Assembly: GCA_001600695.1 (NCBI GenBank)
Contig: BCKQ01000002.1
Location: forward strand, 806,001-870,000
DNA length: 64,000 bases
Direction of reading: 5' to 3'
Origin: Ascoidea asiatica
Taxonomy: Eukaryota; Ascomycota; Saccharomycetes; Ascoideales; Ascoideaceae
Position 1 is the stretch's first letter. Every line of letters begins with the position of its first letter. Shown here piece after piece: positions 30,624 to 41,455 of the stretch. Under the pieces are notes generated by a model. The model was given only the letters and a program-made list of their open reading frames with translations, did not search any database and was not told where the DNA came from. The position numbers and the translations under genes are program-made.

Positions 30624-31329
30624 TACTTGAATCAAACTATGAAACTCTTTGTGTAATATTTCAATTTTGTTTAATAGTTTTATATGATCCCCAAAATATT
30701 CTTTTTTTAATTGTTTCAAATGTTTTTTTTTTCTATTTCCTGTTTTTATGGTTTGATTTATGACATTAAATATTCCTTTTTCACAATATTTGTTTATATT
30801 ATTTATTTATATTAATTCTTTCAATTATTATGTTATACAGTATTTAGTTTTTCGCTTTCAAAGTGTCCTCACCGAACTCCGTAGGTGCTAAATTCTAAAC
30901 TGTATTTAGAATTTAGGATTTAGAACTTCTAACCCTAAATGGTTTTTCCGAAATAGTTATTCCGATAATTATTCCGAATTGACACAAAAAGGAAAAAATG
31001 AAAACAGTTTCAAGGAATGAATTATTGGAAAGGAGAGAATTCAAAGCTTTGAATAAATTCGAAAAATATCTGATAAAAATGTTCTTAGTAACCTTTTACA
31101 TTTTCAAATTTGCAACTCAAAAACTATAAATTTAATCTTTTATTATCTATTAAAGGTTTAACTATGAAACTCACTACTATTTATATTAAAAAAACTATTT
31201 ATATAAAAAGAACTACTCCCTGTATTTGGTCAATAATACCATAACATTTAAATTAAGAAAAAAATACGAATTAAGCAACTACTATAGAAAATAAAAATTA
31301 ATTAATTGAAAGCAAATAATTATTATTGA
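30624..31329. other. Convergent 3' spacer RNase III-like gene / KAP120
   Basis: 0.7 kb. It contains the 12-bp hairpin listed separately, then three TTCCGA-type words at 30945-30977. No gene is supported. Confidence 0.5.
30888..30916. terminator. 12-bp perfect inverted repeat, possible RNA hairpin at convergent 3' ends
   Basis: CTAAATTCTAAA (30888-30899) and TTTAGAATTTAG (30905-30916) are exact reverse complements around a 5-base loop (CTGTA). It lies 265 bp past the plus-strand stop and 414 bp past the KAP120 stop, so it could fold in either 3' UTR. A terminator or 3'-end role is only a guess; yeast Pol II does not need hairpins. Confidence 0.35.
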
Positions 31330-34300
31330 TCAATTAAAAATAAATGATAAATCACTGCGATACTGTTCATCAATAAAAATTAAACTTTGGAATTTTCCGC
31401 CAGAAATGTGATCAATTTCTCCAAAAGTTTGTTTTAATAATTCCTTCAGATTAATTGTATGGACAGGATCTGTTTTTCTTAGTTCACTGTATCTGAAAAA
31501 TTCAGAGGTTTTCCATTTTTCTTTGGAACCAATAATTGAAGTTGAAAATTCTAATTCAGGATAAAGATCTTCTAAAATATGTTTATGGTAAACTTCACAA
31601 TCTCCATTTGAATTTTCATTAATTTCATTAAAAAAATCAACCAATATTTGGAAAAATAAACTAGAAGCATTCCTTGAGTACACAATGCTTTGCAAATTGT
31701 GAAAATTTTTATCTTCATTACCACTAACTGGTAACTTTAATAACATTATAATACCCAATGCTATGATTTTTCTAATCTTTGGTGTCTTGAAATTAATAAA
31801 ATCTATACAGTTAAGCCATGTATTAATTAAATTTTCTATAACTTCATTACTTTCCAATTCTGTTTCCATGAAAAAAAATGGATAATAATCAAATCCAAAA
31901 TATAAAATTCTTGACATTAAAATAAATCCTCTTTCTATATTAATTCTTGATTCACCTTTATTACATAAAAATTGCATACCTGATAAAAATAATCCAGATT
32001 TTGAAAAACAACTAAAAAATTTATCTTTTATTAATTTATCTGATTCATTATTAACTTTAACAAGTAAAATATCCAAAATTGACATGATTATTGTTAAAAT
32101 TTCTGTTTTCAGATTTGAAAGATATTTTTTAATTATACTAAAAACATCAAATAAAAATGAAGTACCATTTTGATCATCAACAAGCCAATTAAGAGGGAAA
32201 ATTAAACTAAAACTTCTAATAATTGAAAGAGGTAAATCCAAATGTTCTGTTTGATTTTCGCAAGCATATAAAATATAAGATCTTTTTTTGAAAATTTCGG
32301 CTAAAATAATTTCATGATTATTCATTTCATTTAAATCTAGAGGTAAACGACGAACCAACGTATCAAATAATTCAAGTCCATCTTCAAATAACATATTTGC
32401 AGAATTTGGGTTGTTAATTGTATCTAAAGAAATATCTAATAAAGGGAAAGTAACATTCAAGGCTAATTGCGAGTCATTTAAAGAAATGATCAAAACTTTT
32501 AATAATCTTAAAATTGAAGGCATAAGAATTTCAATTTTATTATTTACTGCATAAGTCCAAAACATTTGAATAAATTGTAATAACTTACTTGTGAATAATT
32601 CACTAATTTTAGTTGAACCTTTCATTAAAACCAATGAAATCGTATCAACAATAAACAATTGACTTTCAATTGAGTTCAAGTCACCACTAAATAAATCCAT
32701 TAATTTATCTAAGAATAAGGAACTAAAAGAACTAAATAATTCAATTTTAAATTCTTTATTATCCAAAATAAATTTCAATGAATATAAAACAGATAATTTT
32801 ATAACTTGATCATTTAAGTGGTTAGTTTGATCCAAAAAGGATAATAATAAATTAAAAACAAAATCGGAATTTTGATCATTAATTTGGTTATTCCAATATC
32901 CAAGAATTAAAACTATTCTTCTTCTTAAAATAATAAGGTTATTATTGTCAGAAATATTTGAAGCATTAGAAATTGAGGATATTGGAATTAAAATATTTTT
33001 TAATAAATCATTTAAATTGATTATAATATTATTATTAGTATTTAAATTATTTGAAAATTGAATTAAAGTTAAATTGGATTCCATACTTATAGTTGATTGT
33101 AAATCTAAATTTAGATTTCCATTTGATAAAGATGAATTTAATTGGTTTATATTTGTTAAAATTAATTCTGAAAGATTTGAATTAAAGATTTTTAAAAAAA
33201 TATTAAAAAACATTTCAACAGAAGGATTAATTTCAGATTCCCAATTTGAAGAAATTTCTTTTTGGAAAAAATCTTCTGGATCTTCTTTCCAATTAAATAA
33301 ATTGATTAAATTTAATTTCAAAAAATTATTATAAAATAAATTAAAAATTTGGATAATTAAATCTTGATTTGAAAATAATTTTTGAAGATAAATTAAAGGT
33401 TGATTATTAACATCATTTTGAGAGATTGATAAAATACTTAAATGATTTAAAATTCTTTTTAAAGATATTATTGATTTTATAATTGTTATTTTTTGAGTAT
33501 TATAAATATCATCAAATTCATCGAATTCATCAATGTTTTGAATATTATTTATTTTTAATGAATTTCTATGTAATATTGTTAAGAATAAAAATAAAATTTC
33601 TTTTGAAAAATCAGTACCACCATTATTGGAATTAGAGTTAGTATTATTTATTGAAATTTTCAAGAAATTATTCAAATGTTTTAATATAAGATTATGATAA
33701 AGTTTAATATGAGATTTGATAAATTTTTCATAAAAAAATAAAATTTTATGATTTTTTTCATTATTTGAGTTTATAGTTGATAAAAAATGATCTAAATTTA
33801 AAAGTTTTTTTAAATCAATTATAGAAATATTTAAAATTTGATTAATTAAAAGATTATTATTTATAGAAATATCTTTTAAAGAATCTGCAATAATTCTTCT
33901 TAAGATTTTTAAATTTAAATAATTAATTTTTATTAATTTTATATTTAAAACTTCAGATACATTAAGGGTTGAGTTTGAGTTTGAATTGAGTTGAGATAAT
34001 ATTTGATACCATTTATTGAATAAGAATTGATAAGATTTAATTAAGTTTGGTATAATAATGATTATTTTTTCTGATAATTGTTGTCTAATTTTACCAATTT
34101 TTACAGAAGATAAAAGTTTTATAATTTGATTTAAAATTATGAATAGATTATTTAAAAGAATTAAATTATTTGAAGATAATGAATTTTCTAAGAAACTATT
34201 TAATTGATGAAATAAATCTGGCCAATCATTTGGGAATTCAATTCTTGAAATTCTTGAAATGGTGATTGCTAAATTACTTATTATAAGATTATCATCAATT

Positions 34301-34611
34301 GGAAAAATTTGATTAGAATCAATATTATTAAATAAGTTTAATCTAATTTTAATTTTTTCTTCATTATTGATTGCATTTAACTTTGATGATTTCCAATATT
34401 TATTTACCCCATTTTTTAATTCAATTATTGATAATTTTCTTAAATTTAAATCAATATTTGGAGTTTGATAAATATCTTGTAATAAAGAGTAATAACCTGG
34501 AGTTATTCTCCATTCATCTAATTGATTTTCAGATAATTTTACAGAGGCATCCCTTGATGGATTTGAGACTGTTTGTAATATATTGACTAAATTTTGTTTA
34601 TTGAGATCCAT
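31330..34611 (-). CDS. KAP120: Importin-beta family karyopherin Kap120 (importin-11 type)
   Basis: Nuclear transport receptor; in yeast Kap120 imports Rpf1 and other cargo and has been linked to 60S subunit biogenesis. 1093 residues (1032 in S. cerevisiae), predicted all-helical HEAT repeats. The importin-beta N-terminal domain (about 20-95) is strongly like Kap120: LSENQLDEWRITPGYYSLLQ, then LSIIELKNGVNKYWKSSKLN at 60-79. The next HEAT repeat has RIEFPNDWPDLFHQL, corresponding to the FPxxWPxL signature of the importin-11 branch. No membrane spans. The start ATG at 34611 gives the usual N-terminus. The gene converges with the RNase III-like gene. Confidence 0.92.
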   Translation of the reverse strand: MDLNKQNLVNILQTVSNPSRDASVKLSENQLDEWRITPGYYSLLQDIYQTPNIDLNLRKLSIIELKNGVNKYWKSSKLNAINNEEKIKIRLNLFNNIDSNQIFPIDDNLIISNLAITISRISRIEFPNDWPDLFHQLNSFLENSLSSNNLILLNNLFIILNQIIKLLSSVKIGKIRQQLSEKIIIIIPNLIKSYQFLFNKWYQILSQLNSNSNSTLNVSEVLNIKLIKINYLNLKILRRIIADSLKDISINNNLLINQILNISIIDLKKLLNLDHFLSTINSNNEKNHKILFFYEKFIKSHIKLYHNLILKHLNNFLKISINNTNSNSNNGGTDFSKEILFLFLTILHRNSLKINNIQNIDEFDEFDDIYNTQKITIIKSIISLKRILNHLSILSISQNDVNNQPLIYLQKLFSNQDLIIQIFNLFYNNFLKLNLINLFNWKEDPEDFFQKEISSNWESEINPSVEMFFNIFLKIFNSNLSELILTNINQLNSSLSNGNLNLDLQSTISMESNLTLIQFSNNLNTNNNIIINLNDLLKNILIPISSISNASNISDNNNLIILRRRIVLILGYWNNQINDQNSDFVFNLLLSFLDQTNHLNDQVIKLSVLYSLKFILDNKEFKIELFSSFSSLFLDKLMDLFSGDLNSIESQLFIVDTISLVLMKGSTKISELFTSKLLQFIQMFWTYAVNNKIEILMPSILRLLKVLIISLNDSQLALNVTFPLLDISLDTINNPNSANMLFEDGLELFDTLVRRLPLDLNEMNNHEIILAEIFKKRSYILYACENQTEHLDLPLSIIRSFSLIFPLNWLVDDQNGTSFLFDVFSIIKKYLSNLKTEILTIIMSILDILLVKVNNESDKLIKDKFFSCFSKSGLFLSGMQFLCNKGESRINIERGFILMSRILYFGFDYYPFFFMETELESNEVIENLINTWLNCIDFINFKTPKIRKIIALGIIMLLKLPVSGNEDKNFHNLQSIVYSRNASSLFFQILVDFFNEINENSNGDCEVYHKHILEDLYPELEFSTSIIGSKEKWKTSEFFRYSELRKTDPVHTINLKELLKQTFGEIDHISGGKFQSLIFIDEQYRSDLSFIFN

Positions 34612-36221
34612 TTTTGAAATAGATAAGAATTAAAGAATTTGATATATCTTTTCAAATTAAGAACTATAATAGATAAATATATATAATCTTGAAATATGAA
34701 AGAATAATGCTACTAGTAGTTAGTTAATCATTCAGAAACAAAGAATAAAAAGGAGAAAACATTCTTTGATATGAATATTAGGAGCCTTTTATAGTCTTGT
34801 CTATCTGGCAAATACCCCTATTACTTTAGAAAAAAGTAGAAAAGGACCAAGAATCTGTTACAAGTTTCAACAGCAGAAAAGTCTTCTGCTTCACCAAAGA
34901 AACCAACAAATTTGCAAAATCTCAAGCGAAAGTTTTAGCAGAGTAAAAATTAGTTCAGCGCTGTGGAACTCTGTCTCGCAGCGCAACAGCAGAGAAAAGT
35001 GACTCGGGAATAGTGTCCTGAGGTTGAGTGGACTTGTCCTATCCCCAGGAAACTGTTAGGACGTTAAAAGAAAAGAATCTAGGAACACCCGATTGTTATT
35101 CAATCCTAAACTTTAATCTGAGAGTATTATGTTCATGGGAATTATTCTACAATTGTCATTCAAAAGGAATATATATTTATTATTGAAAATAAAATAAGGG
35201 TTTTCTTTCGTTCAAATTAATATATAAGAATCTTCAAACTTCATTTTCACTAACGGTTTAGACTCTTTTACTGATATTGTCCTTCAGCTTTTTTCATTTT
35301 TTACTTATCGCATTTGTTATATTATCTCCTGGACAAGTAAATACATTGTTTTATAAAAAAAGTAATGAATAAAATGAATATTGGTTTTGTAATACAAAGT
35401 TATGCAAAAAACATTTGTTTAAAATTGGTTTGTAGCAAAAACAAAACTGAAACTGAGGTTGCACCGCCACAAATTCACTCAGCCTTTGAAAAAAATCTAA
35501 CCACATTTAAATTAACAAAATCTTTTTTTGAGGATCTCACAAACCCACCAATAGGACGTTGGTGACACCTAAACCTTAACTTTAATTCATTACTTTACTC
35601 AACGAAATTTAGAGTAGCCTTAATCCATGACAAAGATGAAATATAATTGATTATTCTTTATATAAGAAGTCTATTTGCCTAATATATGTTTATAGATAGC
35701 ATTATAATTAGCTAGGCTTAGATACATTGTTAACTATCTAGATAATGCTCAGTTTTCTATAAGTATGAGTAATTATAAGATAATTTCAAAACTAACTATA
35801 AAAGAGGTCTTCATTCAGTTTTCCTAACCTAAATAACACTGAAAAACTATAAAAAAAGTAGCAATATGTTTTGAAGATATAAGAAAATTCTAGATTTTTA
35901 TATTTTACACTTTATTCTAATTTTGATGTCTTTTACTTTGTACTATTTGTTTTTTTTGGTACTCCTGTTTGCTTGTTTGTTCCATTGCAGAATGGGCTTT
36001 TATTTTAATGAAATGGAAAACACAAACAATAAATGCGAAGTTTTTCAAAATATTCGTAGAATCACTATTTGGGCTATTTTTCATTCGTTATTAGATTTTT
36101 AAGCTATAATCAATATTTCATTAAACAATTGAAAAAAAAGATAAAGTTATATAGTATTAATCCCAAAAGTTCAAATTTAATGTAACATTAACATTAACTA
36201 TCACTAAAACTAAATTGATGC
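34612..36221. other. KAP120 promoter and 3' flank of the small membrane-protein gene
   Basis: 1.6 kb. 34860-35060 is less AT-rich (CAGCGCTG near 34958, TCTCGCAGCGCAACAG near 34974), probably the KAP120 promoter. The rest is AT-rich and contains one short open frame, listed separately, whose status is uncertain. Confidence 0.5.
35365..35565 (+). CDS. Possible small protein of 66 residues
   Basis: An ATG-started frame of 66 codons isolated in a 1.6-kb gap. The N-terminal 30 residues contain Lys but no Asp or Glu (MNKMNIGFVIQSYAKNICLK ...), as a mitochondrial presequence would. The C-terminus (FKLTKSFFEDLTNPPIGRW) reads like a conserved tail rather than random AT-rich translation, which seldom yields NPPIGRW. 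I do not recognise the protein. A chance frame is the alternative; conservation in related yeasts would decide. Confidence 0.4.
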   Translation: MNKMNIGFVIQSYAKNICLKLVCSKNKTETEVAPPQIHSAFEKNLTTFKLTKSFFEDLTNPPIGRW

Positions 36222-36800
36222 TTATGTTCCTTTGCTGGGGTCAAATTCAACTGTTAAAAGGTAAAAGAATGCAATAATAAAAATTGGCCAAAAGGAAAAT
36301 ATATAAAAAGCCCAGCTAATAATCGATGATACAAGAAACAATATTGGTTTTGAAATTCTTTTTAAATTGAAAGAGAAAACTAAAGCTAATAGCATGTTCC
36401 AAAATCCTAATTTTTCTAAAAAAAACAAAGGTACAATTTTCAAAATGAATAAAGGAAAAGCTAAAAAATTTGAGCATCTCTTAGTACAATTCTTTGTAAT
36501 GAAATTTTGTTTAGATATAGCATTGATAACAGCACTTTCACATGCAGCCTCGAAATCACTACCAGCACCAGTACTTAAAAGCAATCTCGAATGAGCTATA
36601 TCTTCTTTGACACAAAAACATTCAACAAATTGGATATCTGAAATTTCAAGTTTTTTTTGAGTGAGCTGAGTAAATAAAATTTTCCCTTTTGAATTTTTTT
36701 CTAACTTTTCTACTATTTTGAGAGTAAATATATTATGGGGCTGCTTGAGGTTATATAAATCTATCGACTCATTAAATGATTTTCCATCCATTTCTTTCAT
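36222..36800 (-). CDS. Unrecognised membrane protein with one dsRBD-like module
   Basis: 192 residues. The N-terminal half (24-97: FTLKIVEKLEKNSKGK ... VECFCVKEDIAHSRLLLSTG, then AGSDFEAACESAVINAI) aligns with the second module of the 28.6-30.6 kb protein (FITKVVLKYGD ... SACVFTQKNKHIMLGVG ... EKACEVTI). It also shows the G-x-G ... A-C-E ... A loop and helix of dsRNA-binding domains. The C-terminal half holds hydrophobic spans at about 111-128, 131-147, 152-168 and 169-185, and ends VEFDPSKGT. A dsRBD-like head on a membrane tail is unusual and the function is unknown. A second ATG (MDGKSFN) three codons in could be the start. It is divergent from VPS1. Confidence 0.6.
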   Translation of the reverse strand: MKEMDGKSFNESIDLYNLKQPHNIFTLKIVEKLEKNSKGKILFTQLTQKKLEISDIQFVECFCVKEDIAHSRLLLSTGAGSDFEAACESAVINAISKQNFITKNCTKRCSNFLAFPLFILKIVPLFFLEKLGFWNMLLALVFSFNLKRISKPILFLVSSIISWAFYIFSFWPIFIIAFFYLLTVEFDPSKGT

Positions 36801-37817
36801 TTTATTTATTTGAATAATACTTTTCTGTATTATTAATGGATGTAGAACAAGATTTTTAAATAGATCTTGACTATATTATAGCAAAAAAAAAAGGAAAATG
36901 AATTTTTAAATATCATTACTCAACTCCTGATTAACTTAAAAAAAAATTTTGGGTAGTTTATTTCCAAAAGAGGTATCTTTAATTTGATTACTTTATAATT
37001 AGAATTGTAAGTTTTTGATAAAGCAATTCATTCATTATCCTTTTCAAAGTAGAAAGTTTAAAATTTTCCGAAATTGATATTTTTTAAAAGTTTCCTTTTT
37101 TTGATTCATTAAAAAAAAGAAAAGATATGTAGGGATAATTCTGTGGGAATATAAACTAATAGTTTCAATTAGTTTGAAGTGTGGGACTAATAAAACACAT
37201 ATCTTTGAAAGATGAATATGAATTTATAAGAGAAAGCAAGTTATAAGTTTAGTTGAAATAATATTAAAATCAAAAAGCTGTGAAATTGAAATAATTACAA
37301 AACATAAGATCAAAGAACAGGATCAAGGCAAGTGTATGTGGGACACTTTTTTTTTTTTTAAGTCTACATAATAATTCTTTTGTACCGCTTTTGGTTACAC
37401 GATCCCCAAAAATGGTCTTGGTCTGACCGGAATTCCGGGATTACTCAATAACGTGATTTATTAGACCTCTACTAACAGACCCCTGTTTAAAGGCTGAGTG
37501 CCGGTTTTTGTTTTATCTGGCTTCTTTTTTCTGTTTTCTTTTTACAGTGTCAAATTCTCCTATTTATACTTAAACAACAAGATACGGTTAACTGTACTTG
37601 ATCAAAGCCATTTGGAAGAAATCGTAATTGTAGATTAGATTAATAGAGATCACCAAAGATAGGTTTCTTAAGCACAAGAAATAATTAAAATATAAACGCA
37701 TTGAGCTTTTTTATTTTATTATCAATCAATTAATCAATCAAAACTTATCATAGGAAACCTATTGAGATTTAAAAACAAAACAGAATAGCAAATATTAGAT
37801 CAGATAACAAATAAACA
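36801..37817. other. Divergent promoter region small membrane gene / VPS1
   Basis: 1.0 kb. It contains the 12-bp palindrome CCGGAATTCCGG (37427-37438, listed separately), a T12 run near 37350 and a TACTAAC word at 37464. The TACTAAC word has a GTATGT about 130 bp upstream, but there is no clear reason to call a 5'-UTR intron. No gene is supported. Confidence 0.5.
37427..37438. promoter_or_regulatory. 12-bp palindrome CCGGAATTCCGG upstream of VPS1
   Basis: A perfect palindrome with CGG-N4-CCG geometry, as used by Zn2Cys6 dimers, 380 bp upstream of the VPS1 ATG. The sub-word GGAATTCCGG also occurs at 17449-17458 before SVP26. The factor is not known. Confidence 0.4.
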
Positions 37818-39878
37818 ATGGATGAAACTCTTATTTCTACAATTAATAAATTGCAAGATGCATTAGCACCATTAGGAGGAGGTAATGGCTCTCCTGTAGA
37901 TTTACCTCAAATCACTGTAGTTGGTTCCCAATCTTCTGGTAAATCTTCAGTATTAGAAAATATTGTTGGAAGAGATTTTTTACCAAGAGGTACTGGAATT
38001 GTTACTAGAAGACCTTTAGTTTTACAATTAATTAATAGAAGACCAAATAAAAGGGCTTCTCAACAGTTAATTGAAATGGAAGGTGAGAATAATAAAGATG
38101 AATGGGGTGAATTTTTACATATACCCGGTAAGAAATTTTATAAATTTGAAGATATTAGAAATGAAATTGTTAGAGAAACTGATAAAACAACTGGTAAAAA
38201 TGCTGGAATATCTCCATTACCAATAAATTTAAGAATTTATTCACCTTTTGTTTTAACTTTAACTTTAGTTGATTTACCTGGTTTAACAAAAGTTCCTGTT
38301 GGTGATCAACCAAAAGATATTGAAAAACAAATAAAAGATATGCTTTTAAAATTTATTTCAAAACCAAATGCCATTATATTATCTGTAAATGCTGCAAATC
38401 AAGATTTAGCTAATTCTGATGGTTTGAAATTAGCTAGAGAAGTTGATCCAGAAGGAACAAGAACTATTGGTGTTTTAACAAAAGTTGATTTAATGGATCA
38501 AGGTACCGATGTTATTGATATTTTAGCAGGTAGAGTTATACCTTTAAGATATGGTTATGTACCTGTAATAAATAGAGGTCAAAGAGATATTGAACAAAAA
38601 AAAACTATAAGAGATGCTTTATATGATGAAAAGAAATTTTTTGAAAATCATCCTTCATATAGTTCTAAATCTCATTATTGTGGTACTCCATATTTAGCAA
38701 AAAAATTAAATTCAATTTTATTACATCATATTAAACAAACTTTACCAGAAATTAAACTAAGAATTGAAAGTGCTTTAAAAAAATATCAAAATGAGTTAAG
38801 TAATTTAGGTCCTGAAATTGTTGATTCACCATCTTCAATTGTATTAAGTGTTATAACAAGTTTTTGTAAAGATTATAATAGTATTCTTGAAGGTGAATCA
38901 AAAGATATAAGTTCTCAAGAATTAAGCGGAGGTGCAAGAATTTCATATGTATTTCATGAAATTTTTAAAAATGGTGTAAATGCTTTAGACCCTTTTGATC
39001 AAATTAAAGATGCTGATATTAGAACAATAATGTATAATTCATCAGGTTCAAAACCTTCATTATTTGTTGGAACTGGAGCCTTTGAAGTTTTAGTTAAACA
39101 ACAAATAAGTAGATTTGAAGATCCAGTTTTAAGATGTGTTACATTAATTTTTGATGAATTAGTTAGAATTTTAGCACAAATTTTATCATCTCCACAGTAT
39201 TCTAGATATCCAGCATTAAAAGAAAAAGTTTCATTAGTATTTATACAATATTTAAAAGAAAGATTAATACCAACAAATGAATTTGTTATAGATATTATTA
39301 AAAGTGAAGAAACTTATATTAATACTGCACATCCAGATTTATTAAAAGGTAATCAAGCAATGACAATGGTTGAAGAAAAATTACATCCACCAAGAACAAT
39401 TCAAGTTGATCCAAAAACTGGTAAACCATTAAAAAATTCTCCAAGTCCATCAATGAATGGAACTGCAACACTTGGACAAACACAAGATGATAAACAAAGT
39501 GGATTCTTTGGAGGATTTTTTTCAACAAAAAATAAAAAAAGATTAGCAGCAATGGAAGCACCACCACAGATTTTAAGAGCTTCAGGATCTATGTCAGATA
39601 GAGAAACAATGGAAACTGAAGTTATTAAATTATTAATTCAAAGTTATTATAGCATTGTTAAAAGAACAGTTGCAGATATAATACCAAAATCAATAATGTT
39701 AAAATTAATTGTTAGATCTAAAGATGATATTCAAAAAATTTTATTAGAAAAATTATATGGATCAAATGATGTTAGTGATTTAATTAAAGAAAATGAATTA
39801 ACAGTTCAAAGAAGAAAAGAATGTAAGAAAATGGTTGAAGTTTTATCTCACGCAAGTGAGATTGTTTCAAGCGTTTAA
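37818..39878 (+). CDS. VPS1: Dynamin-related GTPase Vps1
   Basis: Large self-assembling GTPase that drives fission at the Golgi/endosome and of peroxisomes, and vacuolar sorting. 686 residues (704 in S. cerevisiae). G1 GSQSSGKSS (36-44), switch-type [13 protein letters not shown] (59-71), G3 [14 protein letters not shown] (152-165), G4 TKVD (221-224), a middle/stalk domain, and a GED near 595-686 ([20 protein letters not shown]). A short polar insert at about 510-585 ([15 protein letters not shown] ... [14 protein letters not shown]) replaces a PH domain, as in Vps1 and Drp1. The ATG context AACAATGGAT is good. FRQ1 follows in the same direction. Confidence 0.97.
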   Translation: MDETLISTINKLQDALAPLGGGNGSPVDLPQITVVGSQSSGKSSVLENIVGRDFLPRGTGIVTRRPLVLQLINRRPNKRASQQLIEMEGENNKDEWGEFLHIPGKKFYKFEDIRNEIVRETDKTTGKNAGISPLPINLRIYSPFVLTLTLVDLPGLTKVPVGDQPKDIEKQIKDMLLKFISKPNAIILSVNAANQDLANSDGLKLAREVDPEGTRTIGVLTKVDLMDQGTDVIDILAGRVIPLRYGYVPVINRGQRDIEQKKTIRDALYDEKKFFENHPSYSSKSHYCGTPYLAKKLNSILLHHIKQTLPEIKLRIESALKKYQNELSNLGPEIVDSPSSIVLSVITSFCKDYNSILEGESKDISSQELSGGARISYVFHEIFKNGVNALDPFDQIKDADIRTIMYNSSGSKPSLFVGTGAFEVLVKQQISRFEDPVLRCVTLIFDELVRILAQILSSPQYSRYPALKEKVSLVFIQYLKERLIPTNEFVIDIIKSEETYINTAHPDLLKGNQAMTMVEEKLHPPRTIQVDPKTGKPLKNSPSPSMNGTATLGQTQDDKQSGFFGGFFSTKNKKRLAAMEAPPQILRASGSMSDRETMETEVIKLLIQSYYSIVKRTVADIIPKSIMLKLIVRSKDDIQKILLEKLYGSNDVSDLIKENELTVQRRKECKKMVEVLSHASEIVSSV

Positions 39879-40861
39879 GATTAATTTAAATAATATAAGA
39901 AACATAAAAATCAAATACCAAATTTTTAAAAATATTCCATCATTTTCTTTTACTATATTAATTAACTTTTAATAGTAATTGATATTAGTATTATCATTTA
40001 ATTTTATCTAATTTCACTTTTACTTTTGAATTCACCTTTTCTTTTACTTTTGCTTTTGCTTTTTAGTTTCTATTAATCTTTATAAACCATTCATATAAAT
40101 AATTATTTGGTAATTTAAGATTTTTAATTATTTTTCAGATATATTTCAAGAGTCTCAATGTTTTAATAATTCGAAATTTTATTACATATTATAATTAATT
40201 TCCAGCTGTTTTCGGATACATCTATATAGTTTTATATATAAATATGAATAAATACAAATAAATATTTCAATCAATATTAAAAACTTTATATATTTAATTT
40301 AAATCTAGGTCCTATATCCGCAAATCCCAACCTATTTTTTAGAGTTTAGGATTGTTTTGCGGATTTAAAATCCATAAAAGGTAATTTTTGAGAAAGACTT
40401 AAGAAAAATGAGAAAACGGAAATACATCACGGGACATAACTATTGTGGCAAGTGCTTTATCCACACCTCTTTTAAAGAAGACATGTCCTTATCGTGGCGG
40501 TGTCTTCTACTTTCTTGATTCCGTGGAATGGAGCTAGGCTGGCACTGAGAGCAAAACTGAGAAAGATGATCGCAGTGGTGGTTTTGGTGAAAATGGTGAA
40601 TGTGACAGAATAAACCAGAATAGAATAATGAGAAGAGAACCTATTTGGTAGGTTTGGTAAGATATTAGTAAGTCTTTGGTGATAAATATTCTTTTTTTTT
40701 AGTTTTTAAGGTATATTCTCATTCTTATTCTATTTATTATTATTTTTATTTATATTAATTAGGTGGTGATTATTTGTAGTATATTCATGTTTGTTTTTTA
40801 AGAAATTTATTGTTTTTTTTAAAAATTTCATCATTGATTGTTTTTTTAAAATATTTTAAAA
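39879..40861. other. VPS1 3' flank and FRQ1 promoter
   Basis: 0.98 kb. It contains the inverted pair ATCCGCAAAT (40316-40325) and TTTTGCGGAT (40355-40364), matching the words upstream of SLI15. A less AT-rich stretch at 40420-40600 includes a GTGGCGGTG word near 40495. T-rich runs directly precede the FRQ1 ATG. No gene is seen. Confidence 0.5.
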
Positions 40862-41434
40862 ATGGGTAAAACAGCCTCTAAATTATCTAAAGATGATATA
40901 AATACATTAAAATCTAAAACATATTTTGATAAAAGAGAATTACAACAATGGTATAAAGGATTTTTAAGAGATTGTCCAAGTGGAAAATTAACAAAAATTG
41001 AATTTATAAAAATATATAAACAATTTTTTCCATTTGGAGATCCAACAGATTTTGCAACATATATATTTAATGTATTTGATACAAATAAATCAGGATCAAT
41101 AGAATTTAAAGAATTTATTATGGCATTGTCAATAACTTCAAGAGGTGATGATAAAGAAAAATTAAGATGGAGTTTTAAATTATATGATTTAAATAATGAT
41201 GGTAAAATAGAATTTAATGAAATGTTAACAATTTTAAATGCAATTTATAAAATGATTGGTACAATGGTTGAATTAAATGATGATGAAAATACTCCAGAAA
41301 AAAGATGTTTAAAAATTTTTAAAATTATGAATAAAGATAAAAATGATTTTATAACTTTAGAAGAATTTGAAGATATAAATAAAATTGATCCAAGTATTTT
41401 AGATGCATTGAAATTATATAAAGATTTAGTATAA
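40862..41434 (+). CDS. FRQ1: Frequenin (NCS-1), activator of PI4-kinase Pik1
   Basis: Frq1 is a myristoylated calcium sensor that binds and activates Pik1 at the Golgi. 190 residues, the same length as in S. cerevisiae. The MGKTASK start is an N-myristoylation signal. EF-hand 1 is degenerate with the family Cys-Pro pair (D37-C-P). EF2 loop [12 protein letters not shown] (73-84) and EF3 loop [12 protein letters not shown] (109-120) are canonical. EF4 (157-168, [12 protein letters not shown]) has Asn instead of Asp at position 1 and Phe at position 7, so its calcium affinity may be altered. Its stop lies 21 bp from the stop of COQ7, so the two 3' UTRs must overlap. Confidence 0.96.
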   Translation: MGKTASKLSKDDINTLKSKTYFDKRELQQWYKGFLRDCPSGKLTKIEFIKIYKQFFPFGDPTDFATYIFNVFDTNKSGSIEFKEFIMALSITSRGDDKEKLRWSFKLYDLNNDGKIEFNEMLTILNAIYKMIGTMVELNDDENTPEKRCLKIFKIMNKDKNDFITLEEFEDINKIDPSILDALKLYKDLV

Positions 41435-41455
41435 TATTTATATAATTTATATAAT

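Noticed and set aside
30940..30980. CDEIII-like TTTTTCCGAAA with further TTCCGA words, possible point centromere
   Set aside because: No CDEI (RTCACRTG) at the required distance and no ~80-bp highly AT-rich CDEII in the right place.
37333..37480. GTATGT and TACTAAC upstream of VPS1, possible 5'-UTR intron
   Set aside because: The 3' splice site is arbitrary, the Vps1 coding sequence is complete without it, and both words are short enough to occur by chance.
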